Origin: Candidatus Colimorpha pelethequi
Lineage (GTDB): Bacteria > Bacteroidota > Bacteroidia > Bacteroidales > P3
Length of the DNA: 64,000 nucleotides
Assembly: GCA_018064245.1 (NCBI GenBank)
Contig: JAGHVO010000003.1
Location: forward strand, 62,001 to 126,000
Reading direction: 5' to 3'
Shown here: in pieces, positions 1 through 7,116 of the stretch
How positions within the stretch are numbered: the stretch's first letter is position 1
Layout: every line of letters begins with the position of its first letter
The notes under the pieces: model-generated
What the model saw: only the letters and a program-made list of their open reading frames with translations
What the model was told of the DNA's origin: nothing
Databases searched by the model: none
Position numbers and translations under genes: made by a program

Positions 1-1559
1 ATCCGCGGGAAATGCTCCAATTGGGACGGTCTCTCGCGGCTGTCGCTGCTATAAAAAACCTTTGTGCCGGCGTCGACGATCCTGCGTTCCGCCAAATTTC
101 CGACTTGCTTAATCCTTGCGAGGAAATTCGTCTTCGTATTGAAAAAGAGATTCAGCCAGATCCTCCTGTCAAGGTGGACAAAGGCGGTGTGATCGCAAAA
201 GGCATAAATGCTGAACTTGACGAGCTTCGAGCCATGGCGGGGTCGGGTAAGGCCTATCTTATGGACTTGCAGCAACGTGAGGTGGAACGTACGGGTATTC
301 CCTCGCTTAAGATAGGCTACAACAACATTTTTGGCTATTATCTTGAGGTGACGAACACCCACAAGGACAAGGTGCCCGAAGATTGGATACGCAAGCAGAC
401 GCTAACCAATGCCGAACGCTATATTACTTCCGAGTTGAAATCGTACGAAGACAAGATTCTTGGAGCCGAGGATCGCATTTTGTCGTTGGAAGCGCAGCTC
501 TACGAGCAACTTCTTTCGGCATTGTCTCACTATGTCGGAACAATCCAGAACAACGCACAGGCAACCGCTCGCCTCGACTGCCTCCACGGTTTTGCTGAGT
601 TGGCGTTGGCCAACCACTATTGCCGTCCTACATTATCCGAAGAATCCATTATCGATATCGTTGAAGGTCGCCATCCTGTTATTGAGACCCAACTTCCTCT
701 TGGAGAACAGTATGTGAGTAATAATGTTCTTCTAAATGCTGATTCGCAACAGATTATAATCATTACGGGACCCAATATGTCGGGTAAGTCGGCGTTGCTG
801 CGTCAAACGGCGTTGATTGTTCTCCTTGCGCAAATTGGCAGTTATTGTCCGGCCGACAAGGCGACGATTGGCGTTGTTGACAAGATTTTCACTCGAGTGG
901 GCGCTTCCGACAACATTTCGTCGGGAGAATCTACCTTTATGGTTGAGATGAACGAGACAGCCAGCATTTTGAACAATGTCAGCGACCGTTCCTTGGTGCT
1001 ACTCGACGAAATCGGGCGAGGCACTTCCACTTACGACGGAATTTCCATTGCTTGGGCTATTGCGGAATATCTGCACGAGCGTCCTCGTATCCGTCCCAAG
1101 GTGCTTTTCGCCACTCATTATCACGAACTCATCGAGATGGCGGACCAGTACGAACGTATCCGGAATTATCATATCTCCGTAAAAGAGGTGGATAACAAGG
1201 TGCTCTTTATGCGCAAACTCGTTCCGGGCGGTAGTGAGCATAGTTTTGGTATCCATGTGGCGCGCATGGCGGGAATGCCGCCGCAAGTCCTCAATAGGGC
1301 ATCCTCAATGTTGGAGAAATTGGAGTCGAAGGCCGCCGCCGCAGAGAATGCCGAATTGACCTCAAAAAAGGCGAAATCTTCCTCAAAAACTCCAAAAAAT
1401 ATGCCGCCAGAAGGCTATCAATTGAGTTTTATTCAGCTCGACGATCCAGATCTTTTGGAAATTCGTGATAAACTTATAGATATTGATATTGATACACTTA
1501 CACCGATTGAGGCGTTGCTGAAATTGAACGAGATAAAAAAAATAGTAAAGAAAAAATGA
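1..1559 (+). CDS. mutS: DNA mismatch repair protein MutS, 3' part
   Basis: MutS recognises mispaired bases and recruits MutL in an ATP-dependent way. The reading frame is open at the left edge, so the 5' end lies outside the window. About 517 C-terminal residues are present, covering the lever, clamp and ATPase domains; the mismatch-binding domain is missing. The first visible residues match the core domain ([11 protein letters not shown]). The Walker A motif GPNMSGKS lies near nt 768-791, the Walker B/D-loop region reads [14 protein letters not shown], and a THYHEL motif follows. The tail contains a Lys/Ser-rich linker (about residues 445-470) before a short helical end, as usual for MutS. 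A tRNA promoter begins about 30 bp after the stop codon. Identification is firm. Confidence 0.97.
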   Translation, partial: PREMLQLGRSLAAVAAIKNLCAGVDDPAFRQISDLLNPCEEIRLRIEKEIQPDPPVKVDKGGVIAKGINAELDELRAMAGSGKAYLMDLQQREVERTGIPSLKIGYNNIFGYYLEVTNTHKDKVPEDWIRKQTLTNAERYITSELKSYEDKILGAEDRILSLEAQLYEQLLSALSHYVGTIQNNAQATARLDCLHGFAELALANHYCRPTLSEESIIDIVEGRHPVIETQLPLGEQYVSNNVLLNADSQQIIIITGPNMSGKSALLRQTALIVLLAQIGSYCPADKATIGVVDKIFTRVGASDNISSGESTFMVEMNETASILNNVSDRSLVLLDEIGRGTSTYDGISIAWAIAEYLHERPRIRPKVLFATHYHELIEMADQYERIRNYHISVKEVDNKVLFMRKLVPGGSEHSFGIHVARMAGMPPQVLNRASSMLEKLESKAAAAENAELTSKKAKSSSKTPKNMPPEGYQLSFIQLDDPDLLEIRDKLIDIDIDTLTPIEALLKLNEIKKIVKKK

Positions 1560-1589
1560 TTTTTATTTCGTGGATTCAAAAAAAGTTTG

Positions 1590-1597
1590 TACTTTTG
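1590..1597 (+). promoter_or_regulatory. -7 element of the tRNA cluster promoter
   Basis: The octamer TACTTTTG fits the Bacteroidota -7 consensus TAnnTTTG and is followed by CAACC, as at the other strong promoters here. It lies 24 bp before the first tRNA-Gly. The upstream -33 TTTG is not well conserved (TTCG at the expected distance). It probably drives the tRNA cluster and perhaps the ribosomal genes behind it. Confidence 0.7.
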
Positions 1598-1621
1598 CAA
1601 CCGATTTTCCGAAAGGGAAAC

Positions 1622-1694
<73 letters not shown>

Positions 1695-1762
1695 CAAGAT
1701 TCAACGAAAGAACATTGAAAGATTGACAAGACTGCGGATGCAAATCCTAAGTCGCCGAAAAT

Positions 1763-1835
<73 letters not shown>

Positions 1836-1869
1836 CAAGGTCTCCAAGGCCAACAGCCAACAGCTGAAA

Positions 1870-1952
1870 GCTCTGGTGGTGGAATGGTAGACACGAGGGA
1901 CTTAAAATCCCTTGCCCGTAAGGGCGTGTGGGTTCAAGTCCCACCCGGAGTA
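1870..1952 (+). tRNA. tRNA-Leu (TAA)
   Basis: This 83-nt class II tRNA has acceptor GCTCTGG/CCGGAGT (two G-U pairs) and discriminator A. The anticodon stem AGGGA/TCCCT encloses loop CTTAAAA, giving anticodon TAA. A long variable arm (TGCCCGTAAGGGCG) precedes the T arm GTGGG-TTCAAGT-CCCAC. The extended variable arm and the anticodon agree on leucine. Confidence 0.96.
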
Positions 1953-2064
1953 CAAATGCCGAAGTGGCATAGAGTTATTTGAAATGAAAAAGGATCGACC
2001 ATCGTCCATGTTCTCACGCCTAAACCTTCAAGGTTGGGGCCGTGTCGGTTCTGAAAAATAAGAT

Positions 2065-2137
2065 GTCTTGGTAGCTCAGTTGGTAGAGCAATTGACTCTT
2101 AATCAATGGGTCCAGGGTTCGAGTCCCTGCCAGGACA
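2065..2137 (+). tRNA. tRNA-Lys (CTT)
   Basis: The cloverleaf has acceptor GTCTTGG/CCAGGAC with discriminator A, D arm GCTC...GAGC, and anticodon stem ATTGA/TCAAT with loop CTCTTAA, so the anticodon is CTT. The T arm is CAGGG-TTCGAGT-CCCTG. It lies 6 bp before tRNA-Pro. The 112-bp spacer on its left, after tRNA-Leu, contains no recognisable gene. Confidence 0.96.
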
Positions 2138-2143
2138 CTAATA

Positions 2144-2217
2144 CGGGGTGTAGCGCAGTTGGCTAGCGCGCCACGTTCGGGACGTGGAGGCCGGAAGTTC
2201 GAGTCTTCTCACCCCGA
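2144..2217 (+). tRNA. tRNA-Pro (CGG)
   Basis: The 74-nt cloverleaf has acceptor CGGGGTG/CACCCCG with discriminator A, D arm GCGC...GCGC, anticodon stem CCACG/CGTGG with loop TTCGGGA (anticodon CGG), and T arm GGAAG-TTCGAGT-CTTCT. The C1-G72 acceptor pair is typical of bacterial tRNA-Pro. Confidence 0.96.
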
Positions 2218-2283
2218 CATCCACATCCAAATCCCCTAACAAATTTCCTTTTTCAGACGATTGCATGAAAGATGGCAATCTAT

Positions 2284-2356
<73 letters not shown>

Positions 2357-2394
2357 CTTTCTTTTTTAATCAATCAATTAAATTATTTCAAAAC

Positions 2395-2751
2395 ATGGTA
2401 AAACAATACGAAACCGTTTTCATTGTAACTCCCGTTTTGTCTGAAGAACAGATGAAGGAAACGGTGCAGAAGTACAAAGACCTTCTTGCCGGAAAAGGCG
2501 CCGAGATCGTGTACGAAAACAATTGGGGTATGCGCAAATTGGCTTATCCTATCAAGAAAAAGACCACTGGATTCTACTATCTTATTGAATTCAAGGCTGA
2601 AGGTAGCGTAATCGCTGACCTCGAGGTTGCTTACAAGCGTGACGAACGTTTGCTCCGCTTCTTGACCGTTTCTCTCGACAAGCACGCTGTTGCTTACAAT
2701 GAGAAAAAACGCAATGCCAAGAAGGCTGCAGAAGCTCCTGTTGCCGAATAA
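2395..2751 (+). CDS. rpsF: 30S ribosomal protein S6
   Basis: This 118-residue protein has the S6 fold signature: an MVKQYETVFIV first strand, a WGMRKLAYPI segment and a YKRDERLLRFLTV strand. S6 binds S18 and 16S rRNA in the platform of the small subunit. The length and the Ala/Lys-rich tail (KKAAEAPVAE) are normal for the family. The ATG at 2395 gives the canonical N terminus. It is the first gene of rpsF-rpsR-rplI, separated by 67 bp from rpsR, and it follows tRNA-Thr by 38 bp. Confidence 0.97.
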   Translation: MVKQYETVFIVTPVLSEEQMKETVQKYKDLLAGKGAEIVYENNWGMRKLAYPIKKKTTGFYYLIEFKAEGSVIADLEVAYKRDERLLRFLTVSLDKHAVAYNEKKRNAKKAAEAPVAE

Positions 2752-2818
2752 TGCACAATGAGTCGTAAATGATAGTAGTTTACAATTCATCTTTCACATT
2801 TCAAAAAAAGTTAGAATC

Positions 2819-3085
2819 ATGGCAAACGAAACCGAAATTAAATATTTGACCCCTATAGCTGTTGAGACACAGCGCAAAAAATATTGCCGTTTCAAAAAAC
2901 TCGGCATCAAATACATCGATTATAAAGATGCAGACTTCTTGTTGAAGTTCGTCAACGAACAGGGCAAAATTCTTCCCCGTCGTATCACCGGTACTTCCAA
3001 CAAATACCAGAAAAAGGTTGCACAGGCTGTAAAGCGCGCACGTCACCTCGCTTTGATGCCCTATGTAGCAGATTGTTTAAAATAA
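2819..3085 (+). CDS. rpsR: 30S ribosomal protein S18
   Basis: The 88-residue basic protein carries the S18 signature: [15 protein letters not shown], then [20 protein letters not shown], then [22 protein letters not shown]18 partners S6 in the 30S platform. Only one Cys remains in the N-terminal part, so a zinc-ribbon form is not indicated. It is the middle gene of the operon and is followed 17 bp later by rplI, which has an unusually clear ribosome binding site. Confidence 0.97.
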   Translation: MANETEIKYLTPIAVETQRKKYCRFKKLGIKYIDYKDADFLLKFVNEQGKILPRRITGTSNKYQKKVAQAVKRARHLALMPYVADCLK

Positions 3086-3088
3086 ATT

Positions 3089-3094
3089 AGGAGG
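3089..3094 (+). promoter_or_regulatory. Perfect Shine-Dalgarno for rplI
   Basis: AGGAGG stands 8 bp before the rplI ATG. It is notable because most genes in this window, as in Bacteroidota generally, lack a Shine-Dalgarno and have A-rich leaders instead. Confidence 0.75.
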
Positions 3095-3102
3095 AGACAA
3101 TA

Positions 3103-3552
3103 ATGGATATTATTTTGCTGCAAGACGTAACTAATTTGGGTTACAAAGACGACATCGTAAACGTAAAGAACGGTTACGCTAACAATTATCTCCTTCCCCA
3201 GGGCAAGGCTATCATCGCTACCGCTACCAATCGCAAAATCCATGCCGAGAACATGCGTCAGCGTGCTTTCAAAGAGGAAAAGATTCGCAAGGATGCCGAA
3301 ACAATGAAGGCTGCTCTCGACGGCAAGGTGGTTCGCTTGACCTCCAAAGTCGGTGAAAACGACCAGCTCTTTGGCTCCATCACTAACGCTCAGGTTGCTG
3401 ACGCTTTGAAGGCTCAGCACAACTACGACATCGATCGTAAGCAGATTGTTGTTGACGGTGACAAAATCAAGACTCTCGGCAACTACACCGCTACCGTGAA
3501 CATCTATCGCGAATACAAGGCTCAGCTCGCTCTCGAGGTTGTTGCTGAATAA
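3103..3552 (+). CDS. rplI: 50S ribosomal protein L9
   Basis: L9 binds 23S rRNA domain V and helps maintain reading frame. The 149-residue product begins MDIILLQDVTNLGYKDD and contains the L9 signature GYANNYLLPQGKA, followed by the long connecting helix (about residues 45-75, rich in Lys, Glu, Ala) and the C-terminal domain with KVGENDQLFGSIT. Length and domain order are standard. It is the last gene of the operon. A strong terminator hairpin begins 26 bp after the stop. Confidence 0.97.
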   Translation: MDIILLQDVTNLGYKDDIVNVKNGYANNYLLPQGKAIIATATNRKIHAENMRQRAFKEEKIRKDAETMKAALDGKVVRLTSKVGENDQLFGSITNAQVADALKAQHNYDIDRKQIVVDGDKIKTLGNYTATVNIYREYKAQLALEVVAE

Positions 3553-3577
3553 TTCGAAACAAATAGATATTCAATAA

Positions 3578-3613
3578 AATAGGAGAAAACTACAAGGTTT
3601 TCTCCTATTTTTT
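3578..3613 (+). terminator. Rho-independent terminator of rpsF-rpsR-rplI
   Basis: A perfect 13-bp stem (AATAGGAGAAAAC with GTTTTCTCCTATT), a 6-nt loop and a T run end the ribosomal operon. Confidence 0.92.
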
Positions 3614-3658
3614 ATGTTTTTTAATAGATGAAAGAAGCCCAGTCCCGTGGAAAAAACG

Positions 3659-3666
3659 TATATTTG
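3659..3666 (+). promoter_or_regulatory. -7 element for the C10 protease
   Basis: TATATTTG in the context ACGTATATTTGCAC matches TAnnTTTG and shares the CG before and CA after it with other promoters in this window. It lies 23 bp before the ATG. The -33 element is not clear. Confidence 0.65.
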
Positions 3667-3689
3667 CACAAATTTAAAACATAGGAAAA

Positions 3690-5171
3690 ATGAAGAAAAT
3701 GTCCACTATCAAGTTGATGCTCATTGCTTTAACGCTTGTTATGGGTTTCGGCAATCCGGTTTTTGGTAAAAATGTTGATGTGCAATCCGCCCAAAAGGCT
3801 GGTGCGTACTTTCTGGCTTGTATGCGCGGCGAAAAAGGATTTGACGCAAATGAGGCCCGACTTGTATATGAGGTGCGCAATCCTCTTCAGAACGTTGCGG
3901 CATCTTACGTCTTTAATATTGCAGAAAAAGGCTTTGTTGTGGTAGCGGGTTCCGACTGCGCAGATCCTATCATCGCTTTTTCGGATAAGGATACACTTGA
4001 TGTCAATAACATGGCTCCTGCTTTCAAATGGTGGGTGGAAGGCTATTCCCGTACTATCATGGATATCCAGAATGCCGAAGCCGAAGCTTCGTTGGAGACC
4101 ATCAATGAATGGAATGAACTGTTGCTTGAGGAGATGCCCTTGATGGACGGCGCAAAAGAAAACGTCGAGTTGAATTTCCCCGAAAAATGGGACCAGGTTT
4201 ATCCTTACAACCTGTACTGCCCGGTACTTTGGGGCGAACAGTGTCCCGCAGGATGTGTGGCTACGGCAATTGGTCAGATTATGCACTACTATCGCTATCC
4301 TTCGGTTGGAAAGAGCACGAAACCTTTCCGTTGGCCCTACACCAATGGCACGAGCTCGAGTGCTCCCGTTCAGTACCAAAGTATGACTGTCCGCTTCTCC
4401 GATTCTGTGTTCAACTACGATATGATGCCCAATTCGTTGACAGGAAGACCTAATGTCTCAATGGCCGAAAAACAGGAAGTTTCCCATTACTTGTTGAATA
4501 TTGGCTTGGCTGTAGGAATGAGCTATAGCCCAGATGGCAGCGGTGCTGTATCCCAGTATGTTGGTTCCAGTATCAACAAATATTTTGGATACCCTATGTC
4601 CAACTACATTACTCGTAACAATTATTCGGATGATGATTGGGTGAATGTCATCAAGAATGAGATTGACAATGGCCGTCCCGTGTATTACGATGGTACCGAC
4701 CCCCAGGGTTCTGGCCGTGATGCTGCAGGTCATGCGTTTGTTTGCTACGGATACAGAGTGGCTACAACTATCAAATATTTCGCCTTCAACTGGGGCTGGG
4801 GCGGCAGCAGTGACTGCTACTGTAATATGCGTGCCAGCAATCTGAATGCGGGTTACTACAATTTCTCCGTTGACCATGGCGCAATAATCAATTTTGAGAG
4901 ACCCGATAGTGTTTCGATTGCCGATGTGAATGCGTCCGATCAGCTTTATGCAGCCTATCCAAATCCTGCTTCTGCGTACATCACCATTCCTTATGCTTTG
5001 CGTAGCCAGAAAAGTGCGGAGATGCAGATTTTGAGCGTGGATGGTAGAGTTGTAGAGACGATTCGTCTTTCGGCAGAGAAAGGCAATGTCAAGTTGAATG
5101 TTTCCAATTATCCTCACGGTATTTACATCTACCGTTACAATGGACAGTCCAATAAATTTATTGTTCGATAA
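3690..5171 (+). CDS. Secreted C10 (streptopain-type) cysteine protease with T9SS sorting domain
   Basis: The 493-residue protein begins with a signal peptide (about residues 1-26) and a Spi/C10-type propeptide (about 28-160). The papain-like catalytic domain of family C10 follows. The nucleophile is Cys189 in CPAGCVATAIGQIMHYYRYP, and the catalytic His is His348 in GHAFVCYGY, followed by the typical FNWGWGG. The last 75 residues (YPNPAS... to FIVR) form a type A type IX secretion C-terminal domain, which sends the protein through the outer membrane and is normally removed. Relatives include SpeB and Porphyromonas PrtT. The gene is monocistronic, with its own promoter and terminator. Substrate is unknown. 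Confidence 0.93.
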   Translation: MKKMSTIKLMLIALTLVMGFGNPVFGKNVDVQSAQKAGAYFLACMRGEKGFDANEARLVYEVRNPLQNVAASYVFNIAEKGFVVVAGSDCADPIIAFSDKDTLDVNNMAPAFKWWVEGYSRTIMDIQNAEAEASLETINEWNELLLEEMPLMDGAKENVELNFPEKWDQVYPYNLYCPVLWGEQCPAGCVATAIGQIMHYYRYPSVGKSTKPFRWPYTNGTSSSAPVQYQSMTVRFSDSVFNYDMMPNSLTGRPNVSMAEKQEVSHYLLNIGLAVGMSYSPDGSGAVSQYVGSSINKYFGYPMSNYITRNNYSDDDWVNVIKNEIDNGRPVYYDGTDPQGSGRDAAGHAFVCYGYRVATTIKYFAFNWGWGGSSDCYCNMRASNLNAGYYNFSVDHGAIINFERPDSVSIADVNASDQLYAAYPNPASAYITIPYALRSQKSAEMQILSVDGRVVETIRLSAEKGNVKLNVSNYPHGIYIYRYNGQSNKFIVR

Positions 5172-5192
5172 ATAAAGGAACAAAGATTTTTG

Positions 5193-5226
5193 TCACGGGC
5201 GGTCCGTACGGACCGCCCGTGATTTT
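5193..5226 (+). terminator. Terminator of the C10 protease gene
   Basis: A GC-rich 13-bp stem (TCACGGGCGGTCC with GGACCGCCCGTGA), a 4-nt loop and TTTTAT end the gene. The rest of the spacer up to tRNA-Gln (5227-5391) shows no gene. Confidence 0.9.
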
Positions 5227-5391
5227 ATATAGACGTTTGGGACCGGATTCCATTCAAATAAAGTATATGGATTTACCTCTCAAAAACGTATTTTTCTCCT
5301 TGCAATCATGTGTGTTGCGTCGCACGTTTTTGATTATAGGCTGTTGCAAGATGTTGTGCAATAGTGAAAAAAGAAAAAAAATAAAATAAAT

Positions 5392-5422
5392 TTTGTCGTT
5401 TTTGGAAAAAGTCGTATTTTTG
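5392..5422 (+). promoter_or_regulatory. Promoter of tRNA-Gln
   Basis: TTTG (5392-5395), a 19-bp spacer and TATTTTTG (5415-5422) reproduce the Bacteroidota -33/-7 promoter. The flank GTCG before TA and CAACC after it recur at other promoters here. It lies 26 bp before the tRNA. Confidence 0.88.
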
Positions 5423-5448
5423 CAACCGATTTCAAGAGAACGAAACCT

Positions 5449-5519
5449 TGTCCAATGGTGTAATGGTAGCACATCTGACTCTGGATCAGCCAGTCTAGGT
5501 TCGAGTCCTGGTTGGACAA
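5449..5519 (+). tRNA. tRNA-Gln (CTG)
   Basis: The 71-nt gene has acceptor TGTCCAA/TTGGACA with discriminator A and anticodon loop CTCTGGA, so the anticodon is CTG. The outermost anticodon-stem pair is weak (T/C). It stands alone between its own promoter and terminator. Confidence 0.93.
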
Positions 5520-5522
5520 CAA

Positions 5523-5560
5523 AAAGAGACCAAATCTATTGATTTGGTCTCTTTCCTTTT
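5523..5560 (+). terminator. Terminator of tRNA-Gln
   Basis: A 14-bp stem (AAAGAGACCAAATC with GATTTGGTCTCTTT), a TATT loop and a following T-rich stretch sit directly behind the tRNA. Confidence 0.9.
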
Positions 5561-5687
5561 AGTCTCAAAGTGATTTTGGAAAAATGATTTTCGTGTTTGT
5601 CTGTTGGATTTGTTTACAGGTCCAGTTCTGTACAATTCTTGGCTTGATTCTGTTTTTTGTTGTGTAATGCTTACAAATAACAGGTTT

Positions 5688-6407
5688 CTATCGGTTGATA
5701 AAGTCAAGAATTTCCTCTTTGTCGGTGGTGAAGGTGAGGCAGTTCACTACTATGGCGTAGTTTTCGGGATCAACGCAGAAAGCATACGCCTTTTTGAGAA
5801 ATTCTTTTTTGCTTGAGTCAAAAGTGAATTCTTGTGCCAGTCGGAGTATTTGCGAGGCTAAAAGTCGATGGTTTTCGGCGTAGTTGAGTGCCAGTTTTTC
5901 CCGTGTGGAGTCAAAACTTTGGCTCTTGAGCATTTCCACCATTTGGGTCACCTCTTCGTCGGAGCAGTGTACCATCACATGCACTTCGGGATGGTGTGCC
6001 ACGGGACGGCCCATCGTGTTGGGTAAATGTTTCATTTGAGCAACCTGTTCTGGCAGCAGCAATTCCACCTGATTGCGTCGTGGGTCGAAATGTACAAGAC
6101 ATTCTTCGCGCCGGCTTGTCGGACGGAAGGTGACCATTGTTATTTTGTCTTGAGGCGAAGTGAGCACAACGTAGATGTCGTGGTTCGAGTAGTCCAAATG
6201 GTCTACCACCACATGCTGCTGTGGTTTGCGATTCACAATGTTGCCATCTACATACACCATAAATTGTTCACCTTGAGCGGCTTTAATGACTATGGTCGTC
6301 GATTCGTTGGGAATGGGGCGGTTGTTGCCATGAGGATGAGAATCATATTGTTGTGCCACGGATGTGAAGCACATCAAGACGAGTGCGAGAATGAATGACT
6401 TTTTCAT
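5688..6407 (-). CDS. Secreted DUF4476-domain protein
   Basis: The protein of about 239 residues begins with a signal peptide (MKKSFILALVLMCFTSVAQ). I chose the ATG at 6407 because it starts the signal peptide and sits 27 bp after a good promoter; the frame is open 57 bp further upstream. The middle part (about 30-110) resembles a small beta domain. The C-terminal 95 residues have the DUF4476 pattern: alternating helices with FDSTREKLALNYAEN, QILRLAQEFTFDSSKKEFL and AYAFCVDPENYAIVVNCLTF. The molecular function of this Bacteroidota family is unknown. The gene is convergent with tRNA-Gln and lies 64 bp from fklB on the same strand. Confidence 0.8.
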   Translation of the reverse strand: MKKSFILALVLMCFTSVAQQYDSHPHGNNRPIPNESTTIVIKAAQGEQFMVYVDGNIVNRKPQQHVVVDHLDYSNHDIYVVLTSPQDKITMVTFRPTSRREECLVHFDPRRNQVELLLPEQVAQMKHLPNTMGRPVAHHPEVHVMVHCSDEEVTQMVEMLKSQSFDSTREKLALNYAENHRLLASQILRLAQEFTFDSSKKEFLKKAYAFCVDPENYAIVVNCLTFTTDKEEILDFINR

Positions 6408-6434
6408 AATAAAAATACCTTCACAAATCAATTG

Positions 6435-6465
6435 CAAAGGTATTATTAATTTTTGGATTGTCAAA
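6435..6465 (-). promoter_or_regulatory. Promoter of the DUF4476 gene
   Basis: On the minus strand TTTG (6465-6462), a 19-bp spacer and TACCTTTG (6442-6435) form a textbook Bacteroidota promoter, with GCAATTG downstream. The predicted 5' leader is about 20-25 nt and includes GAAGG. Confidence 0.85.
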
Positions 6466-6471
6466 ATTTAT

Positions 6472-7083
6472 TTACGGTAGTATGTGTAGGAGCTCGACGT
6501 CGAAAATAAGCGCTGAGAATGGGGGAATGTCGGCACCTGCTCCGCGTTCGCCGTAGGCGAGGTTGTAGGGGATAAAGAAACGGTATTTGGCTCCTTCAGG
6601 CATGAGCTGTACGCCTTCGGTCCAACCTGCGATGACTTGGTTCAGTCCGAACTCTGCGGGAGTGTTGCGTAGGTAGGAAGAATCAAATACGGTTCCGTCA
6701 ATCAAGGTGCCATGATAATGGCAGCGTACGGTGTCGGTGGCTTTGGGCTTGCGTCCGTTGCCTGGAGTGATGACTTGATATTGCAAACCGCTTTGGGTTA
6801 CGATAATGCCTTCTTTCTTGGCGTTTTCGGCAAGGAACTGTTCACCGGCAGCCTTGGCAGCTTTGCCGGCTTCGGCTGCTTGTGCGCGTTGTTTCTCTTC
6901 AAGTTCGTTGAAGAATGTGCTGAGGATTTGCTGGGCTTCGTCTTGCGTGACTTGGAGTTTGTTGCCTTTGAGAATGTCGTCGATAGCGGCTGCAAAGTCG
7001 TTGGCGCAGAGCGTTCCGCTGAGGCCCATCTCTTTGAGTTGGTGGCCGATGTTGAGCCCGAGGGCGTAGCTGAGTTTGTCCAT
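6472..7083 (-). CDS. fklB: FKBP-type peptidyl-prolyl cis-trans isomerase, FklB-like
   Basis: This 203-residue protein has no signal peptide, so it is probably cytoplasmic. The N-terminal half (about 1-75) is the FKBP_N dimerisation helix bundle beginning LSYALGLNIGHQLKEMGL. An Ala/Lys-rich linker helix follows, and the C-terminal half is the FKBP catalytic domain with VRCHYHGTLIDGTVFDSSY, AGWTEGVQLMPEGAKY and LAYGERGAGADIPPFSALIF. It matches E. coli FklB in length and domain layout. It catalyses proline isomerisation and may act as a chaperone. A degenerate 7-bp-period spacer separates it from the TonB receptor upstream. Confidence 0.92.
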   Translation of the reverse strand: MDKLSYALGLNIGHQLKEMGLSGTLCANDFAAAIDDILKGNKLQVTQDEAQQILSTFFNELEEKQRAQAAEAGKAAKAAGEQFLAENAKKEGIIVTQSGLQYQVITPGNGRKPKATDTVRCHYHGTLIDGTVFDSSYLRNTPAEFGLNQVIAGWTEGVQLMPEGAKYRFFIPYNLAYGERGAGADIPPFSALIFDVELLHILP

Positions 7084-7116
7084 AATAAAGATTAATGATT
7101 ATAAATTAGTAATGAA

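Noticed and set aside
5254..5522. Minus-strand frames around tRNA-Gln
   Set aside because: They cover the tRNA and its promoter and have no protein-like composition.
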